64,000 nucleotides of DNA from Allium sativum (GCA_030737875.1 CM060915.1:567222577-567286576); one strand, 5' to 3'; shown: positions 44,124 through 58,130, counted from the stretch's first letter. The notes: generated from the sequence alone by a model not told the origin. A program made the numbers and translations.

Positions 44124-47100
44124 AATATCATGTGTGTTGTTTATTTTTACGTTGTTTACACATGAACTGATTGGACCCCAAATTGACATTGAAACCTGTT
44201 TGAATGTTGATTGCTGAGTGGATGTGATTGTTGTTGTTGTGATTTTAATCAATTGATAGTATCGGTTATGTGATTGGCAGTGAAGGCCTGAAATCTACTA
44301 TTTTAAGGTGTCGTGTTGCCGTCAGGCGAATTGACTCAGTTTTAAAGTATAAAATTTATTTTATAACTGAATTAAAGTGTTTAGTTTATTTTATATTTAA
44401 AAATGAAAACAAGTTTACAAAAATATTTATACTATTATAATCTTGTTTGAATAGGAATTATATAATAGTTTATAATAAGACTTTTAGGTCATTAATGAGA
44501 TTTATGAACTACGGTCAGGAAATAACTAACGGGTTAGTAAAAGGGAATAATTGTTTTCTTAAAACAATTAACAGATCATTTAAATTAATTAAGTTATTTA
44601 ATTAATTTAAAGAGGAAATGATAACGTAAATCAGTTAATGGTTAGTTGATATGTACGGTTGGCAAAAATCAATCTTTTTAATTTGAATTTAACAATTGGA
44701 TTAATTTAATTTAAATTTAATATAATCAATAATTTTATGAATATTAGTTAAATTAAACAAATAGTGTTAAATGTTACTTAATCATTGATTAACTATAATT
44801 TAAAGTAATTATTGGATTGTTTATGGTTATTAAGGTTAATTATTATTGAATAAGCTTTTAAAAGGATAATTATTTTTAGTGTAGTTAATATAGAGTTAAT
44901 TAATAATTAAATCGATAATTTTAATTGGAATTCAGTTAAAGAGATGATCAATTAACATTAAGTTTTGATTTAAGTGAAATAAGAGTTTTATAAAAGGATT
45001 TTTAATCCGAGCTTACAGACGAAATTGGTAAAAGTGGTTTATAAGTAATTGAGGAGATTTCGACAAGATTTTAACAAGTTAAAATGGAGGCGATTATAAC
45101 TGGATGGTTAAACGGATTAGTGAAAAGCTTAGTGGATAGTTGAATAATGTAAGTAAAGAGATTAGAACGAAATTACCAATGTAAGATATGGTTTATAAAA
45201 ATCATATTGAATTCGAATGGTGAATAAGACTGGAAAGTTTACTCGATGAGGGAAAAGGAATTAACATGGAAACTGGGTTTTCAAGTAAAGGGAATTGGTT
45301 TATAAAACCAAGATAAATGGATATGGAAATAATTTATCGGATTATTGAGGTAGTTTAATTTTGGTTTTAAATTAAAAGCTTTTATCTATCTTGAGATAAG
45401 AACGTTGTCGATCAAGGTTTGAGAGGTAATTAGAATACCCCAACTTGAACGGCTTCACTATTATCGAGAGATAATATTAGTTTGTAATGGGTAGTAAAGT
45501 GATTATCGAGTTATTTGCAATTAATAAAATTTATCATTTATTTAAATAAACTTTTAAAATGAACTAACTACGCCAGTTTTAGTTAATCAAAAATATAATT
45601 AATTTTATTTAATAATAACTAAAGCGAGTGCTTCACGATTGGAATTCTTTCCTTAAACGAAATAAATTTATAGGATGGACCAGTATGGAAAGGATTTGAA
45701 GTTTAATCCAAATTATATAAACAAGGTGTAAAAAGGGGTTTTACCCAAACTGATGATTTTAAAAATAAGAATTCACTTAAGAGCTATATTAAGTGAAATG
45801 TTTTAATTGAAATAAGGGAAAGATTTTGGTAATTAATCATATGCCATTGGATTGAATAGAAATATAACGATATGTCTAATGGTAAAGGAAATGGAAAGTG
45901 AAATTATAGAACCATAACAATGATTTCACATCAAAGAAAAATCAGAAAGGGGGTTTGAGTAAATTAAACGGTGTTTCCACGATAGAGGAAAGTAAAAGAT
46001 GTTGTTAATGAATATAGTAATATTTCCAGACAAAGGAAACAAAAAGAGAAGTTGATAAAAGAGCGTTGAGTAATGCTTTCAAGTAATGAAACCATAAGAG
46101 TTTTGATAAAATTTATGGAGTTGGTTATAGGAAATCGATGAAATGGTTATTGAAATAATTTATATGAAAGACCCGACCTGCCAATGTACTTAACAGTATT
46201 GTTATGATTTGATAATTAAATAACCGACTATCAAAAATTGGCCTTTTATCGATTGTTGGTACGGAAAGACCGGGATCGAATTTATATTTGAAAACCATTC
46301 CGACCAGCAAATACGGAACGTTGAAAAATCAGAAGATGGTTGAGATGAAGCATTGAAGACCGTTGATCGTCATGAGTGGAAGAACTACTCATTAAATTTC
46401 TCCGGCTAGCTACCAGAGTTATGATGACTTGTGATTCTATCATGATTGGAATTTTCGGATTTGCAAGGACTTCTCGCTACTAATCCTTGGGGTGACTCTT
46501 ATATAGGATGCGGTAGGAGGGTGCCTCCGGTTCATCCTGCTCCTGGATGACTTGTATGGACGAATATCCGACAGAGTATTTCCTTAAGAATCATGTACAT
46601 TGATTTTTACAAATATACCAAGTTTGGTGGCAGAGAAATTCTCTGGCTTAAAACCCAGAGTGTACTTGTGGATGTCAATTAGTGATTTGACGTATCTGAC
46701 GATGTGGCATTCAAAGATGTGCTGATTATTGAGATAGATGTGACCTCGAGCCTTATCAACCGGGAATGGCACAAAATCGGGTAGGCAACATGGCTACGTG
46801 GGTCGCACCCATTAAAAGGATATATCATTATCTAATCTAGAGAAATCAAATGTCTTCGGTTGTTCCTTTTATTTTACATGTATGCTATCGGTTCGATTAG
46901 ATGGCCCCCAACTGTGGTAATGATATATTCAGTACTCTCAAGCGAAATGAGGGGCCGGTCATGTGCGAGCCCGGTTGCAAGACGTTCTTGTTGAACCCCA
47001 ATGTATTTATCTCCGAAGGTACATTGTCGGAAGGTGGTCCCATACCTTGATAGGGGATCCATTCTCCAATAAGAGCTGCGTTTTTGATTTTATACTATAT

Positions 47101-47297
47101 ATTTAGAGCGTGAGATGTAAGCATTCTGATAAATTATTATTTATTTGTGGTTTGATAGACACTATTACAATATCAGAGAAGATATTGATTTCAAAAATGT
47201 TTTGGGTTATAGTAAGGTGAAAACTATCCGTTTTGTGAATTTATCACTGAAAGTATTCCAGACTGATCCAGGTGAATTTTTCTTTGCTTTAAATGTG

Positions 47298-47312
47298 CTC
47301 GGTCAGACCGAG
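47298..47312 (+). other. Near-end LTR hairpin CTCGGTC/GACCGAG (D)
   Basis: A 7-bp perfect stem around a single A, 361 nt from the LTR 3' end. It aligns in position with the CAGTC/GACTG hairpin of the other families and is followed by a similar GAGTATATTTACAG, but its stem sequence is different. Confidence 0.55.
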
Positions 47313-47675
47313 TATATTTACAGGTTAGGTTTTGCTTGGAGTTTCAGGAGCGGGAAGCAGGAGGCTTCACCGTTAGCTAAATAAGTGTATTTCCGCTATG
47401 ATTGATGTATGTTGTACTCTGAAAAATGGTATGTATATATATATACAGTTTTTTTACAAAGAGATTTGTTATATTATACTTATTCGTTCCGCTGTGAGAT
47501 TCTGATATGTTCTTCTTCTTTCTTCTATTCTAAATTTCTTTCTTTCTATTTCTCATCCTCTAACTTCTTTTTATTAACAGTCTGGGGTTCGATACTTGGG
47601 TTTTTGACAAGTAATACGAGATGATGTATTATTGTTGAAAATCCGAGCATCGAATTTTTTCCGGGACGTTACAGT

Positions 47676-47687
47676 TGGTATCACAGC
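47676..47687 (+). other. Element D primer-binding site (tRNA-Met)
   Basis: TGGTATCACAGC, with one mismatch to the initiator tRNA-Met primer site, 2 nt from the LTR end. Confidence 0.9.
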
Positions 47688-48915
47688 AATTGGTTTAGTG
47701 ATAACTTTGGCTCTGTGGCGTGACTCGGTCAAGATGGGGTTAGAAATACCCAAGATTGAGTTTGAGTGCATATATGATAGTGCGTATTTGTAATTTATTA
47801 TAAAATTATTTTTATGTAGTTTTGCCCTGATTATATTTTTATATTAATATATTTTTCTCATATGAATATAATATGGATTTGTTTGAATAACTTGAATAAG
47901 AATTCAAATTGGAATACTGAACTAGAATAGATTAGTATAATCAAAGGAGATTTCACATGTGAAATCGAGTTAATGATAGTTGGATGGAGATTAATCCAAT
48001 ATAAATCAATTGATGTGAAACCAAAGTGAAAGCAAACGGGAAATATTTATGTGAATCAAAATGGTTTGGTTGAATTGTTATGTCTTGGTCGTTTGATATT
48101 GGATGGTTTGTATGGAATTCGCCAACTGTTGATTGAAAACCAATCTAGAATAAATGAATTGAAAATATCGAGATGGATCAAAGTATGATGCGGAAATCAA
48201 GGAATTGTTTGGTTGAAATATATGGCATAGATATAGATTGAACGTTGTTTGGAACCAATCTTAAATAACTAACCTGAATGAAATAATTCAGGATTAATGA
48301 AACTATATGGATATTTAAATAAATAAATGGATTTCTAAGATTTAGTTATAATTAAATCCATCAGAATTGAACAAAGTGGTATGATTATTTCCCATTGTTT
48401 GGAATTGGATGACATGGATGATATGAATATTTGGATCTGACTGATATTGTTTTAAAGGTAATGAAGTTCATTGAAGTTGAGAACAGGTACAGAGTTAATC
48501 CAAGAAAATTCTAGAGTAATTTGAATCCAGTTTGACATGTTAATCAAACAAGCACGAGTATATTTATCGCTTATTGCATAATAACGCTCGCAAAAAGGTA
48601 CGCTTACACATAATATAAAATTTTGGTTTTATTTGGGTTTTGAGTTTGGATTTTGAATTTTTCCAACCATGTTGGTCGATGTATAGATATTTCTTGAACC
48701 TACGATATTGCAGATGTCCCTCCGTACAGGGGAGAATCTACCAAAAAATTTCCAGAATTTAAGGTGTTAGAATATTTTTGAAGATTTTTGGGAAATTCTG
48801 TTATTTGAAATAAATTAGGTTTAAAACCAATTGGGTTAGTTTTGAAAATAAAACAAAGTTTAAATTAAATATTTTTGTAAAAGTAATGGGTTTGCAGCAT
48901 TTCTTCTATCGTAGC

Positions 48916-48933
48916 AATTTCGGAGACGAAATT
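48916..48933 (+). other. Pre-PPT hairpin with GAGA loop (D)
   Basis: Arm AATTTCG, loop GAGA, arm CGAAATT: a perfect 7-bp stem and GNRA-type tetraloop, 18 nt from the 3' LTR. Confidence 0.65.
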
Positions 48934-48938
48934 CTTTT

Positions 48939-48951
48939 AAAGGGGAAGGAA
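48939..48951 (+). other. Element D polypurine tract
   Basis: AAAGGGGAAGGAA immediately before the 3' LTR start TGTAACATACGG. Confidence 0.85.
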
Positions 48952-51900
48952 TGTAACATACGGTATTTTCTAGCTAATTATTTAATTTATTTTATTATTT
49001 AAAATATTAATTTGAATTAAAATATTTGAATTTAACGATTTTATTTTGAATATGTTATTTAAATTAATAATAAAATAATAATTTAATTTCCAAACAGTCG
49101 GAAAATGTTGTGTTGGCAACATAATGCGGATAAGCAGTTTGAAATGGTCTAATATTATCTATATTGAGTTTTATTTACGATCTCGTTTATTTAATGACGA
49201 TTGAATATTTAATTTATAATTTAATTATAAATCAAGCTGCAGCGGCGCGGCAGTTCGTAATATTGTGGTTTGAACTTCAATTGGCTGTACAGGGCCCAAT
49301 ATAAGCCGGATTTTCTCGAAACAAGAAACGCTAGAATCTATTTGGCAATATTTTTCTAATAGAAGAGAAAAACGATTTTTCATAGCTTAGATTTAGTTTT
49401 ATGTCCAAATCAAATTTTAAAATAGTAGCTATGGTTTATTTTATAGAATAAAGGGTTTTTAAATATTTTTAATACTGAAATGGCTTGGATTTCAACCCGG
49501 AGTATTTTATCTTGAATCTATATAAAATTCTGGTCGTATATGGCCAATTATAATATTTTATTTTTAATACATTGAAGTATGTTAAAATATATTTAATTTA
49601 ATTCAAATTGGACCTTTAAAAAGGGACTTTATTCAAACGACCTCCATTTTCGACGAAACAAATTTTATTGGGACTGCAATGGCAAATTATTGCTAGATTT
49701 TCAAGTTGCACGCAAATCAGAGTTATTCTATGGGCATGGCCAAATTAAATGCAAATAAAATGACTATTAGGACGTGAACGAGCGCCGTTTGAGCAAACAG
49801 ACTTGGAATTCGACAAAAAAAGTTTCATTTGCACCAAAACGTCAAATTATATTCGGACGTCCATTTTCCTAGAGAACGGAGTTTGTATGTGAGCATAGGA
49901 GCGAATAAACGGCGTTCAGAATTACGATAGGCACGAAATAAATATCGTTAGTCGCGTCAGCTTAAAATAATAATTTTTCCCTATACATATATACACCCTG
50001 CCTTCAGCCCCAAACAACAAAATCTCAACTCAAATTCATTTCAATCCATAAAATTTGCAGAAAAATCCCTATACACAAAATAAATTATTCCTCAGAATCT
50101 ATCAGGAATTTGCCAATGGAACCTGAAGCAAAGTTGTAGATCTACATGATATCTACCTACTGTAAAAAATTAGGGGTGAAAGGACAACTGTGGTGGCCAG
50201 AATCGGGCTAAAACCGTGGATTTTGACTTTCTTTCTTGGTGGTTTTATGATGTCTGAGGTTGTCGATTGATGTTGGGTCCAAAGTCAATTTGTTAAGGAC
50301 GAGAAGGGGGACGTTTTTCTCTTTGGTCGGAGGGGCTGATATTGTGTGTGGATGGAGCAAAGGTGAGATGAACAGAGGGCGGTGTTTCCGGTTCGTTTTC
50401 GAAAGCGAGAAAGGGTCTAGGTGATTTTCAGGCATTGATGGTCGCTTTCAGGTGGGGGAGTGTGAGGTAAAAAGAAGCGCGGTGGTGAGAGGCTTCGATT
50501 GGCGGAGGTTGGAGTCGAGGCGATGGCATGTGCCATTGGGATTTTGGCCAGGAACGGGTTTAGTTCTTTACGGATTTCCAGGCGGAGGAGGAGGTTCAGG
50601 GTCGAACGTTTTCAGGCGATGGAGGCTCTCGTAGTGGCGGTTCTGATGGACCATTTGGCCGGAGCTCTGGTGCTCAGATGAGGCGACGCGCTGGCATTTG
50701 GGCGATGGACCTCGTGGTTTTTTTTCGAACAGCAGACATCAGAAAGGGGATTAAAGAAGAAGGATTGGGGTTTAGAACGTGGTCCAGGAGAAAACGCGTT
50801 GGGGGTTTAATGATGTGCTGACGTGGCCTGGTTTAGTGGTAATTAGTTGGTTAATTTTTAATTAATTAATAATTAGCTTAGTTAATTATCGTTTAAATTA
50901 TATAAATCTGAAAATAGCGTAACTTGTGCATACGTTAACGGATTTCAGTGAAAATGGATTCCTTGGGACCGTGATGACGAGCACTACATGTACAAGCTGG
51001 TCTGATCTGAAATGGAAGCAGTTGGAAATTCGTGTAATTTTAAATGCCGGTTTAAAATTATACGATATAAAGCAACAACCATCAAACGACAAAATTGGTG
51101 AGTTAATTCTCACACTTTTGTGGACTGCTATGATGTGATAAATCCATATAATATCGTTAAAAATATATATTGGTTGATTGGCCGCATTGGTTGATTATGG
51201 TTGATTAAATGGTTTTTGTTAGTTATATTATTGTCCTTAATTTATTTATTTAAATTATGTGCTATCTTGAAGGGTTATAACAATTTGTGATGCAGGGAAG
51301 GACAGGTTGAAGGGATCCGACCGGATTCTTCAAGATATCATGTGTGTTGTTTATTTTTACGTTGTTTACACATGAACTGATTGAACTCCAAATTGACATT
51401 GAAACCTGTCTGAATGTTGATGGTTGAATGGATGTGATTGTTTTTGTTGTGATTTTAATCAATCGAGAGTATTGGTTAAGTGATTGGCAGTGAGGGCCTG
51501 AAATCTACTATTTTAAGGTGTCGTGTTGCCGTTAGGCGAATTGACTCAGTTTTAAACTATTTTTTTTTTTAATAACTGAATTAAAGTGTTGAGTTTATTT
51601 TATATTTAAAAATGGAAACAAGTTTACAAAAATATTTATACTATTATAATCATGTTTGAATAGGAATTATTTACTAGTTTATAATAAGACTTTAAGGTCA
51701 TTAATGAGGTTTATGAAATGCAGTCAGGAAATAACTAACGGGTTAGTAAAAGGGAATAATTGTTTTTATAAAATAATTAACTGATCATTTAAATTATTTA
51801 AGTTATTTAATTAATTTGAAGAGGAAATGATAACGTAAATCAGTTAATGGTTAGTTGATATGTATGGTTGGCAGAAATCAACAGTTTTAATTTGAATTTA

Positions 51901-54417
51901 ACAATTGGATTAATTTAATTTAAAATTAATATAATCAATAATTTTATGAATATTAGTTAAATTAAACAAATAGCGTTAAATGTTAGTTAATCTTCAATTA
52001 ACTATAATTTAAAGTAATTATTGGATTGTTTATGGTTTTTAAGGTTAATTATTATTAAATAAGCTTTTAAAAGGATAATTATTTTATTTTATTTTTTTGT
52101 TATATCAAAGTCAACTATTTGTAGTGTAGTTAGTATTAGAGTTAAATAATAATTAAAGCAATAATTTTAATTGGAATTCAGTTAAAGAGATGATCAATTA
52201 ACATTAAGTTTTGATTTAAGTATAATAAGAGCTTTATAAAAGGATTTTTAATCCGAGCTTACAGACAAAGTGGTAAAAGTGGTTTATAAGTAATTGAGGA
52301 GATTTCGACAAGATTTTAACAAGTTAAAATGGAGGCGATTATAAATGGGATGGTTAAATGGATTAGTGAAAAGGATAGTGGATAGTTTAATAGCCTAAGT
52401 AAAGAGATTAGAACGAAATTACCAATGTAAGATATGGTTTATAAAAATCATATTGAATTCGAATGGTGAATAAGACTGGAAAGTTTACTCGACGAGGGAA
52501 AAGGAATTAACATGGAAACTGGGTTTTCAAGTAAAGGGAGTTACTTTATAAAACCAAGATAAATGGATATGGGAATAATATATCGGATTATTGAGATAGT
52601 TTAATTTTGGTTTTAAATTACAATCTTTTATCTATCTTGAGATAAGAATGTGGTCGATCAAGGTCTAAGAGGTAATTAGAATACCCCATCTTGAACGACT
52701 TCACTATTATCGAGAGATAACATTAGTTTGTAATGGGTAGTAAAGTGATTATCGAGTTATTTTGCAATTAATAAAATTTATCATTTATTTAAATAAAATT
52801 TTAAAATGAATTAACTATGCTAGTTTTAACTGATCGAAAATATAACTACTTTTATTTAATAATAACTAAAGCGAGTACTTCACGATTGGAATTCTTTCCT
52901 TAAACGAAATAAATTTATGGGATGGACTAGTATGGAAAGGATTTGAAGTTTAACCCAAATTATATAAACAAGGTGTGAAAAGGGGTTTTACCCAAACCGA
53001 TGATTTTAAAAATAAACGTTCACCTAAGAGCTGTATTAAGTGAAATGGTTTAATCGAAATAAGAGAAAGATTTTGGTAATTAATCATATGCCATTGGATT
53101 GAATAGAAATATAACGATATGTCAAATGGTAAAGGAAATGGAAAGTGGAATTATAGAACCATAACAATGATTTCAAATCAAAGAAAAATCAGAAAGGGGG
53201 TTTGAGTAAATTAAACGGTGTTTCCACGATAGAGGAAAATAAAAGATGTTGATAATGAATATAGTAATATTTCCAGACAAAGGAAACAAAAAGAGAAGTT
53301 GATAAAAGAGCATTGCGTAATGTTTTCAAGTAATGAAACTAGAAGAGTTTTGATAAAATTTATGGAATTGGCTATAAGATATCGATGAAATGGATAATGA
53401 GATAATTTATATCGAAGACCCGACCTACCAATGTACTTAACAGTATTGTTATGATTTGATAGTTAAATAACCGATTATCAAAAAACTGGCCTTTTATCGA
53501 TTGTTGGTACAGAAAGACTAGGATGGAATTTATATTCGAAAACCATTCCGACTAGCAAATACGTAACGTTGAAAAATCAGAAGATGGTCGAGATGGAGCA
53601 TTGAAGACCGTTGATCTTCATGAGTGGAAGAACTACTCGTTAAATTTCTCTGGGTAGCTACCAGAGTTATGATGACTTGTGATTCTGTCGTGATTGGAAT
53701 TTTCGGATTTGCAAGGACTTCTCGCTACTGATCCTTGGGGGGACTCCTATATAGGATGCGGTAGGAGGGTGCCTTCGGTTAATCCTGTTCCTGGATGACT
53801 TGTATGGACGAATGTATGACAGAGTATGTAATGACCCGGATCCTTATGGGTTAATTTTTGAATATTTAATATTTAAAATAAATATTGGGTGGATAATATA
53901 AGTGGAAATTTTTATTTAAGTTATCAATTTAATAATCAGTTTCGATTTAATATCGAATATATCAAGTTATCAGAATACGAAGTTGATTGAATTTAATTCT
54001 GAATTAAATTTACAGTTCAAATGATCAATAGAAAATTTTGTTTGAATTCGAATAAGAATATTAATTTATTGTCACAGAATTTATTGTTTTAAAATTTGAT
54101 TTAATCGATTTAAATAAATATCTTCCATAGACGATCGAATCGGACTTCGTGACCAATCCCAGTGTGTCCGGAACAGGGATATTACCCTAAGATTGACAGT
54201 TGTTGGGTTCAGAAAGGAGTTCGACATCATGGGTATTTTAATTAAAGGATATCGGTTTAATTCAAATTTAAATTAAAATAAAATAAAAATATTGTGTGGA
54301 ACAAAACCAAAGGAACGGTGTCTTCCTTCATCTCCACAAAAATAAAAGGGACGGTGGCCTTCTCTCCTCCTCATTCATTCAGCCTTGCTGTTTGATTTCA
54401 AAACCACACCCCGTTCC

Positions 54418-54424
54418 TATAAAT
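54418..54424 (+). promoter_or_regulatory. Element E TATA box
   Basis: CCTATAAATCGCGACC is a good plant TATA context about 590 nt into the LTR. The GC-richer leader follows at 54440-55000. If it is used, roughly 4.2 kb of LTR lies downstream of the start. Confidence 0.5.
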
Positions 54425-55179
54425 CGCGACCTCCTGTTAATTCCAATTTGTTCCTCAATATCGCTCCCTTCCCACAAATTCTGAAATCAAAGTCTTTGTT
54501 TTATTTTTCCTTAAAGTGAAATCGGGCAAATCAAAATAGAAAGGGGACCAAGCTTCGAAACTCGAGATCCCGTGTAGCTCATCAACGCACTGGAGCTGTT
54601 CGCGATTCAAGTAGGGAGGGGCACCGCTGTTCGAAGTCTTCGTCGTCTGTTGGGGATGTCACGTTCAGTAATAGTAGAATTAGGGATTTTGGTCGCGATG
54701 TCAGGGTCTGTGGTGGAAGTTGACTCACTGTCAGGAAGGTCGGCGTGGTTCTTTGAAATTGGGTAGCTGATTTGGGGTAACTTGATTAAGGATTCACAGT
54801 GTATGATGATGCGGCGGACTGGGAACAATGGTGAAGGCTTTGAAGTGCTAGGGGGACGGGTGATTACAGTCTGGGTTAGTTGTCAGAGAAGGATGATGAG
54901 GCCGTCTGGAGTACCTCAGTGAACAGCTGTTTTTTTTGAAGATCTTAGGTGTTGTTGCAGTAGGACAGTGGTGGAAAGTGATAGAAAAGAGAATGGAGGT
55001 TGGCAACAAGGTGTTCGATAAAATGTCAAAGTGAATAATTGCGATTTGGGGCTGATTGCACTCAATGTTGGCGGAGTTGCTTCATGGTTGGTCAAGAGGA
55101 TTAAGTGGAAAACAGGTTGGAGGAATCGCTGTAAAATTTATATAATATGCTTCAGTGGATATTCAGCGCAGTTAAATAA

Positions 55180-55488
55180 GGTGAGTAAATCTCACCTGTT
55201 TATTTAGAATTATTTTTATATAGTTAAAAATAATTGTTATGCTTGTTTGAATGTTGTCTGATTGTTTTAAAATATATATAGTTATTTAGGATTGGTTGAC
55301 TATTATATATATATATTGGGTTGATGATTGGTTGGATTCCCGCAGTCTCAGTAGCGGATGCCCGCAGTTTCATAGCAGATGATTACCCTATGCGCCCCAC
55401 GCTATGATTGTGGATGACCTTCATACCGCGATATTCTGCCATGAAGCAGAATGGGTATTACTATGTTGACTAACGTATGTGGATGCAG
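55180..55488 (+). other. Candidate LTR intron with dyad donor (E)
   Basis: AAG precedes GTGAGTAAAT (perfect donor) in the dyad GGTGAG/CTCACC (55180-55196). A branch-like TTGACTAAC (55467-55475) is followed by GGATGCAG ending at 55488. The intron would be 308 nt. It is the best of the four candidates. Confidence 0.45.
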
Positions 55489-55497
55489 GAAAATAGG

Positions 55498-55525
55498 TTG
55501 GAGGAATCCGACTGGATTCCTCCAA
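55498..55525 (+). other. Perfect 12-bp hairpin after the acceptor (E)
   Basis: Arm TTGGAGGAATCC, loop GACT, arm GGATTCCTCCAA, starting 10 nt after the candidate acceptor. The matching element in D is imperfect but still pairs. Confidence 0.6.
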
Positions 55526-58130
55526 AATATATATTATCTGTTTGTTTGTTTGATATCATATATATTCATATATGATGTGTTAAAAATCAAATGATTGAAA
55601 ATTGGTTGATTTGATTGTTTAAAATATCAATGGGGCTTGAATATTGATTTATAAAAAAATATCGAAAAGGGTATTTGAGATTTAAAAAGGGAATTCTATT
55701 TTTATAAATAGAATTTGAATTTTAAATAAAACTATAGAAAATATTAGCTTGTTTTGAAGGTATATAAAACAAGTAATTGAATTTATAAACTCTGTTTATA
55801 AATGAAAATGTGGGATTTGAATTGAATTTATAAACTTTGTTTATAAATATATAATGGGGGATTTTAAGTAAAGTTATAAACGTTGTTTATAAATAATGAA
55901 GAGAATTCAAATAGACTTTGAATATAGAATTTGAAAAGAGAATTCAAATAGACTTTGAATACAGAATTTGAAAAGAGAATTCAAATAGAACTTGAAATAG
56001 ATTTGAATATAGAATTTAAAGAGTTGAAATGGACTTTGAATATAAGATTCAAATAGAGTTAAAATGAATTTGAATATAGAAATTCAAATGGGATTTATAA
56101 TATAGAAGTTGAATATAGAAATTCATATGGATTTCAAATAGAAGTGGAACGGAATTTGAATATAGAATTCAAAGTAGTTAATAAGCAAGTTAAATTATAT
56201 TTGAACATGTCATGTTCAAATATGAAAGTGAAATAGACTAAGGAGTAAAGTAACAAATTGAGTTAAAACGATTGGTATAGAAAATAGATTGGACAGGTAT
56301 AAATATACAGGAGACAGGTTTGGAATAAAGTGTTAGAAGGTATATATATAGATTGCCCGACAAAAAGGTACGTAGTTAGTTCATATATGAGATTTTATGC
56401 GCCGTATCAGCTAGCCGCTTGGCTTTTCTTTTTCTTTTTGATTGGAGAAGGCCTGTGTGGCAGTTTGGGGATTTTCCCGATTCTCCCGGTACAAAGGAGG
56501 TTATGGCGAATTTTTCCGGGAATTTAAGGAGATAGATTATTTTTAAGATAATTTGATAGTTAGAAATCAACGTATCAAAATATATAGAAGTTGATAAGAA
56601 AACGAACTTAGAAATAGAATAGTATAATCAAAAAGGAAGTCTAGAATAAAATATAGTAAGAATAGAAAGAGGAAGTGTATACGGGTTTAAAAGTGAATCA
56701 GTAGTTGTATGGTATTGATTATTCAAGTAAGTAGTCACATCTGTTTTGACGTTATAAATGTTATTCAGTCAAGGTCTGAGAGGTAGTTATACCCCAACTT
56801 GATTGATTTCATTATTAACAAATAAATAGTAAGATTTTAGGCTCGAAGATCAATATTGGATAAGAGTTAGTTGAATATAGTATTTGGGTTGTCGTAACGA
56901 TGTTTTACACAACATCCGTTTTAACCTAAATAAGTGGAAGTTTGGAAATATGATTATAAATATTTCCTAAGTCTAAAAATGAATGGTCAGGGAAGAGATA
57001 AGTAATTGGAATATTTTCCAATTATAAATAGAAGATATTTTCTAAGTTAAAAAATAAAGGAAGGCGATATTTGGAAATGTTTTTCCAAATAACGTAACAA
57101 GCCAATATGGTTATTGAAAATATTTGGTTAACAAATATTGATAAAGAAATAGAGAAGTGATTTAATTAATGGAATATTAATTAAGGGCTCAGTGATTGTT
57201 TGATAATTGCATGAACACTTGTTTTATTCGATAGTTAAATCATTGACTATCGAAACACTTGTTTTTATTTGATAGTTAAATCCCAGACTATCGAAGTTTT
57301 GTCCATCGTTGTCAATATGGAGAGATCGGTTGGATTATTATCCGAAGAACCACTCCGTATTGGCAATAGCGTGCGAATCAGATTATATAAAGATAATCGA
57401 AGACGGAGTAGAGTGCAAGGACTTTTTCTATTAATAGAATAGTACCTTCAGTTCATCCTGTTCCTGGGTGACTTGTACAGATGAATGTCTGACAGAGTAT
57501 TTCCAGGAAGGTCACTTACATTGATTTCTTCAATCGTACCAAGAGTGGAAGCAGAGAAGGAAATTTCTTTTAGCTAACACGTATTGTACTGTTGAGGACG
57601 TCAATCGGTGATTTGATGGATTTGACGATGTGACATTCGAAGTGAATCTGGTGTGATGATAAAGCGTAGCTTCAAGCCTCATCAACCGGTAAATGACAAA
57701 AATCGGGCAGGCAACATGGCTATGTAGGTCGCACCTATTAGGGTGTATAATCACCTGATCTAGAGTTCCATTTACTTCTAAAAATCTATTGTCGATGTTG
57801 TCCCATTCGGGAAACGGTTGTTGATCCCAACTGTTGGTGATATACGTTCGATACACTCAAGCCAAATGAGTGGTCGGTCATGTGTGGCTGAGTTGCAAGA
57901 TGTTCTTGTTGAACTCGGTGTATTCTCCTCTAGAGATATACCGGCGGAAGGTGGTCCCATACCTTGTCATAGTTGGAAATCCATTACCCAATACGTGCTT
58001 GCGGTTTTGATTGTATATATATGTGGAACGTGAGATGCAAACGATCCACTAGATTGTTATTTACTTGATTTAGACATTATTATAATATCAAAAGAGTTTT
58101 GATATAAGGATAAGTCAAGTGTTTGGATTT

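Larger units (their letters stand above)
41689..47673 (+). repeat. Element D 5' LTR (5985 bp)
   Basis: It begins TGTAACGACCCGTATTTTC and ends TCCGGGACGTTACA, directly followed by a tRNA-Met PBS. It holds a GC-rich leader (42980-43620), the dyad and candidate intron (43888-44085), a hairpin at 44097-44123, the empty sites for E (GAGTA, 46574-46578) and F (GAAAG, 47249-47253), the CATCCTG/CTGGATGACTTGT module (46530-46580) and the near-end hairpin at 47298-47312. None of its open frames looks like a real gene. Confidence 0.92.
47674..48951 (+). other. Element D internal region, non-coding
   Basis: 1278 bp between PBS and PPT with no gag or pol motif on either strand. The PBS is TGGTATCACAGC at 47676-47687 (11 of 12 with the tRNA-Met site). 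The PPT AAAGGGGAAGGAA ends at 48951. Confidence 0.8.

Noticed and set aside
46874..47062. Similar open frames in D (46874-47062 and 58916-59104, minus) and G (61212-61454, plus) with the shared string HDRPLISLE
   Set aside because: They are antisense to their elements, and the matching region of F (60020-60180) is broken by stops and frame changes. The similarity is conserved LTR DNA, not a conserved protein.
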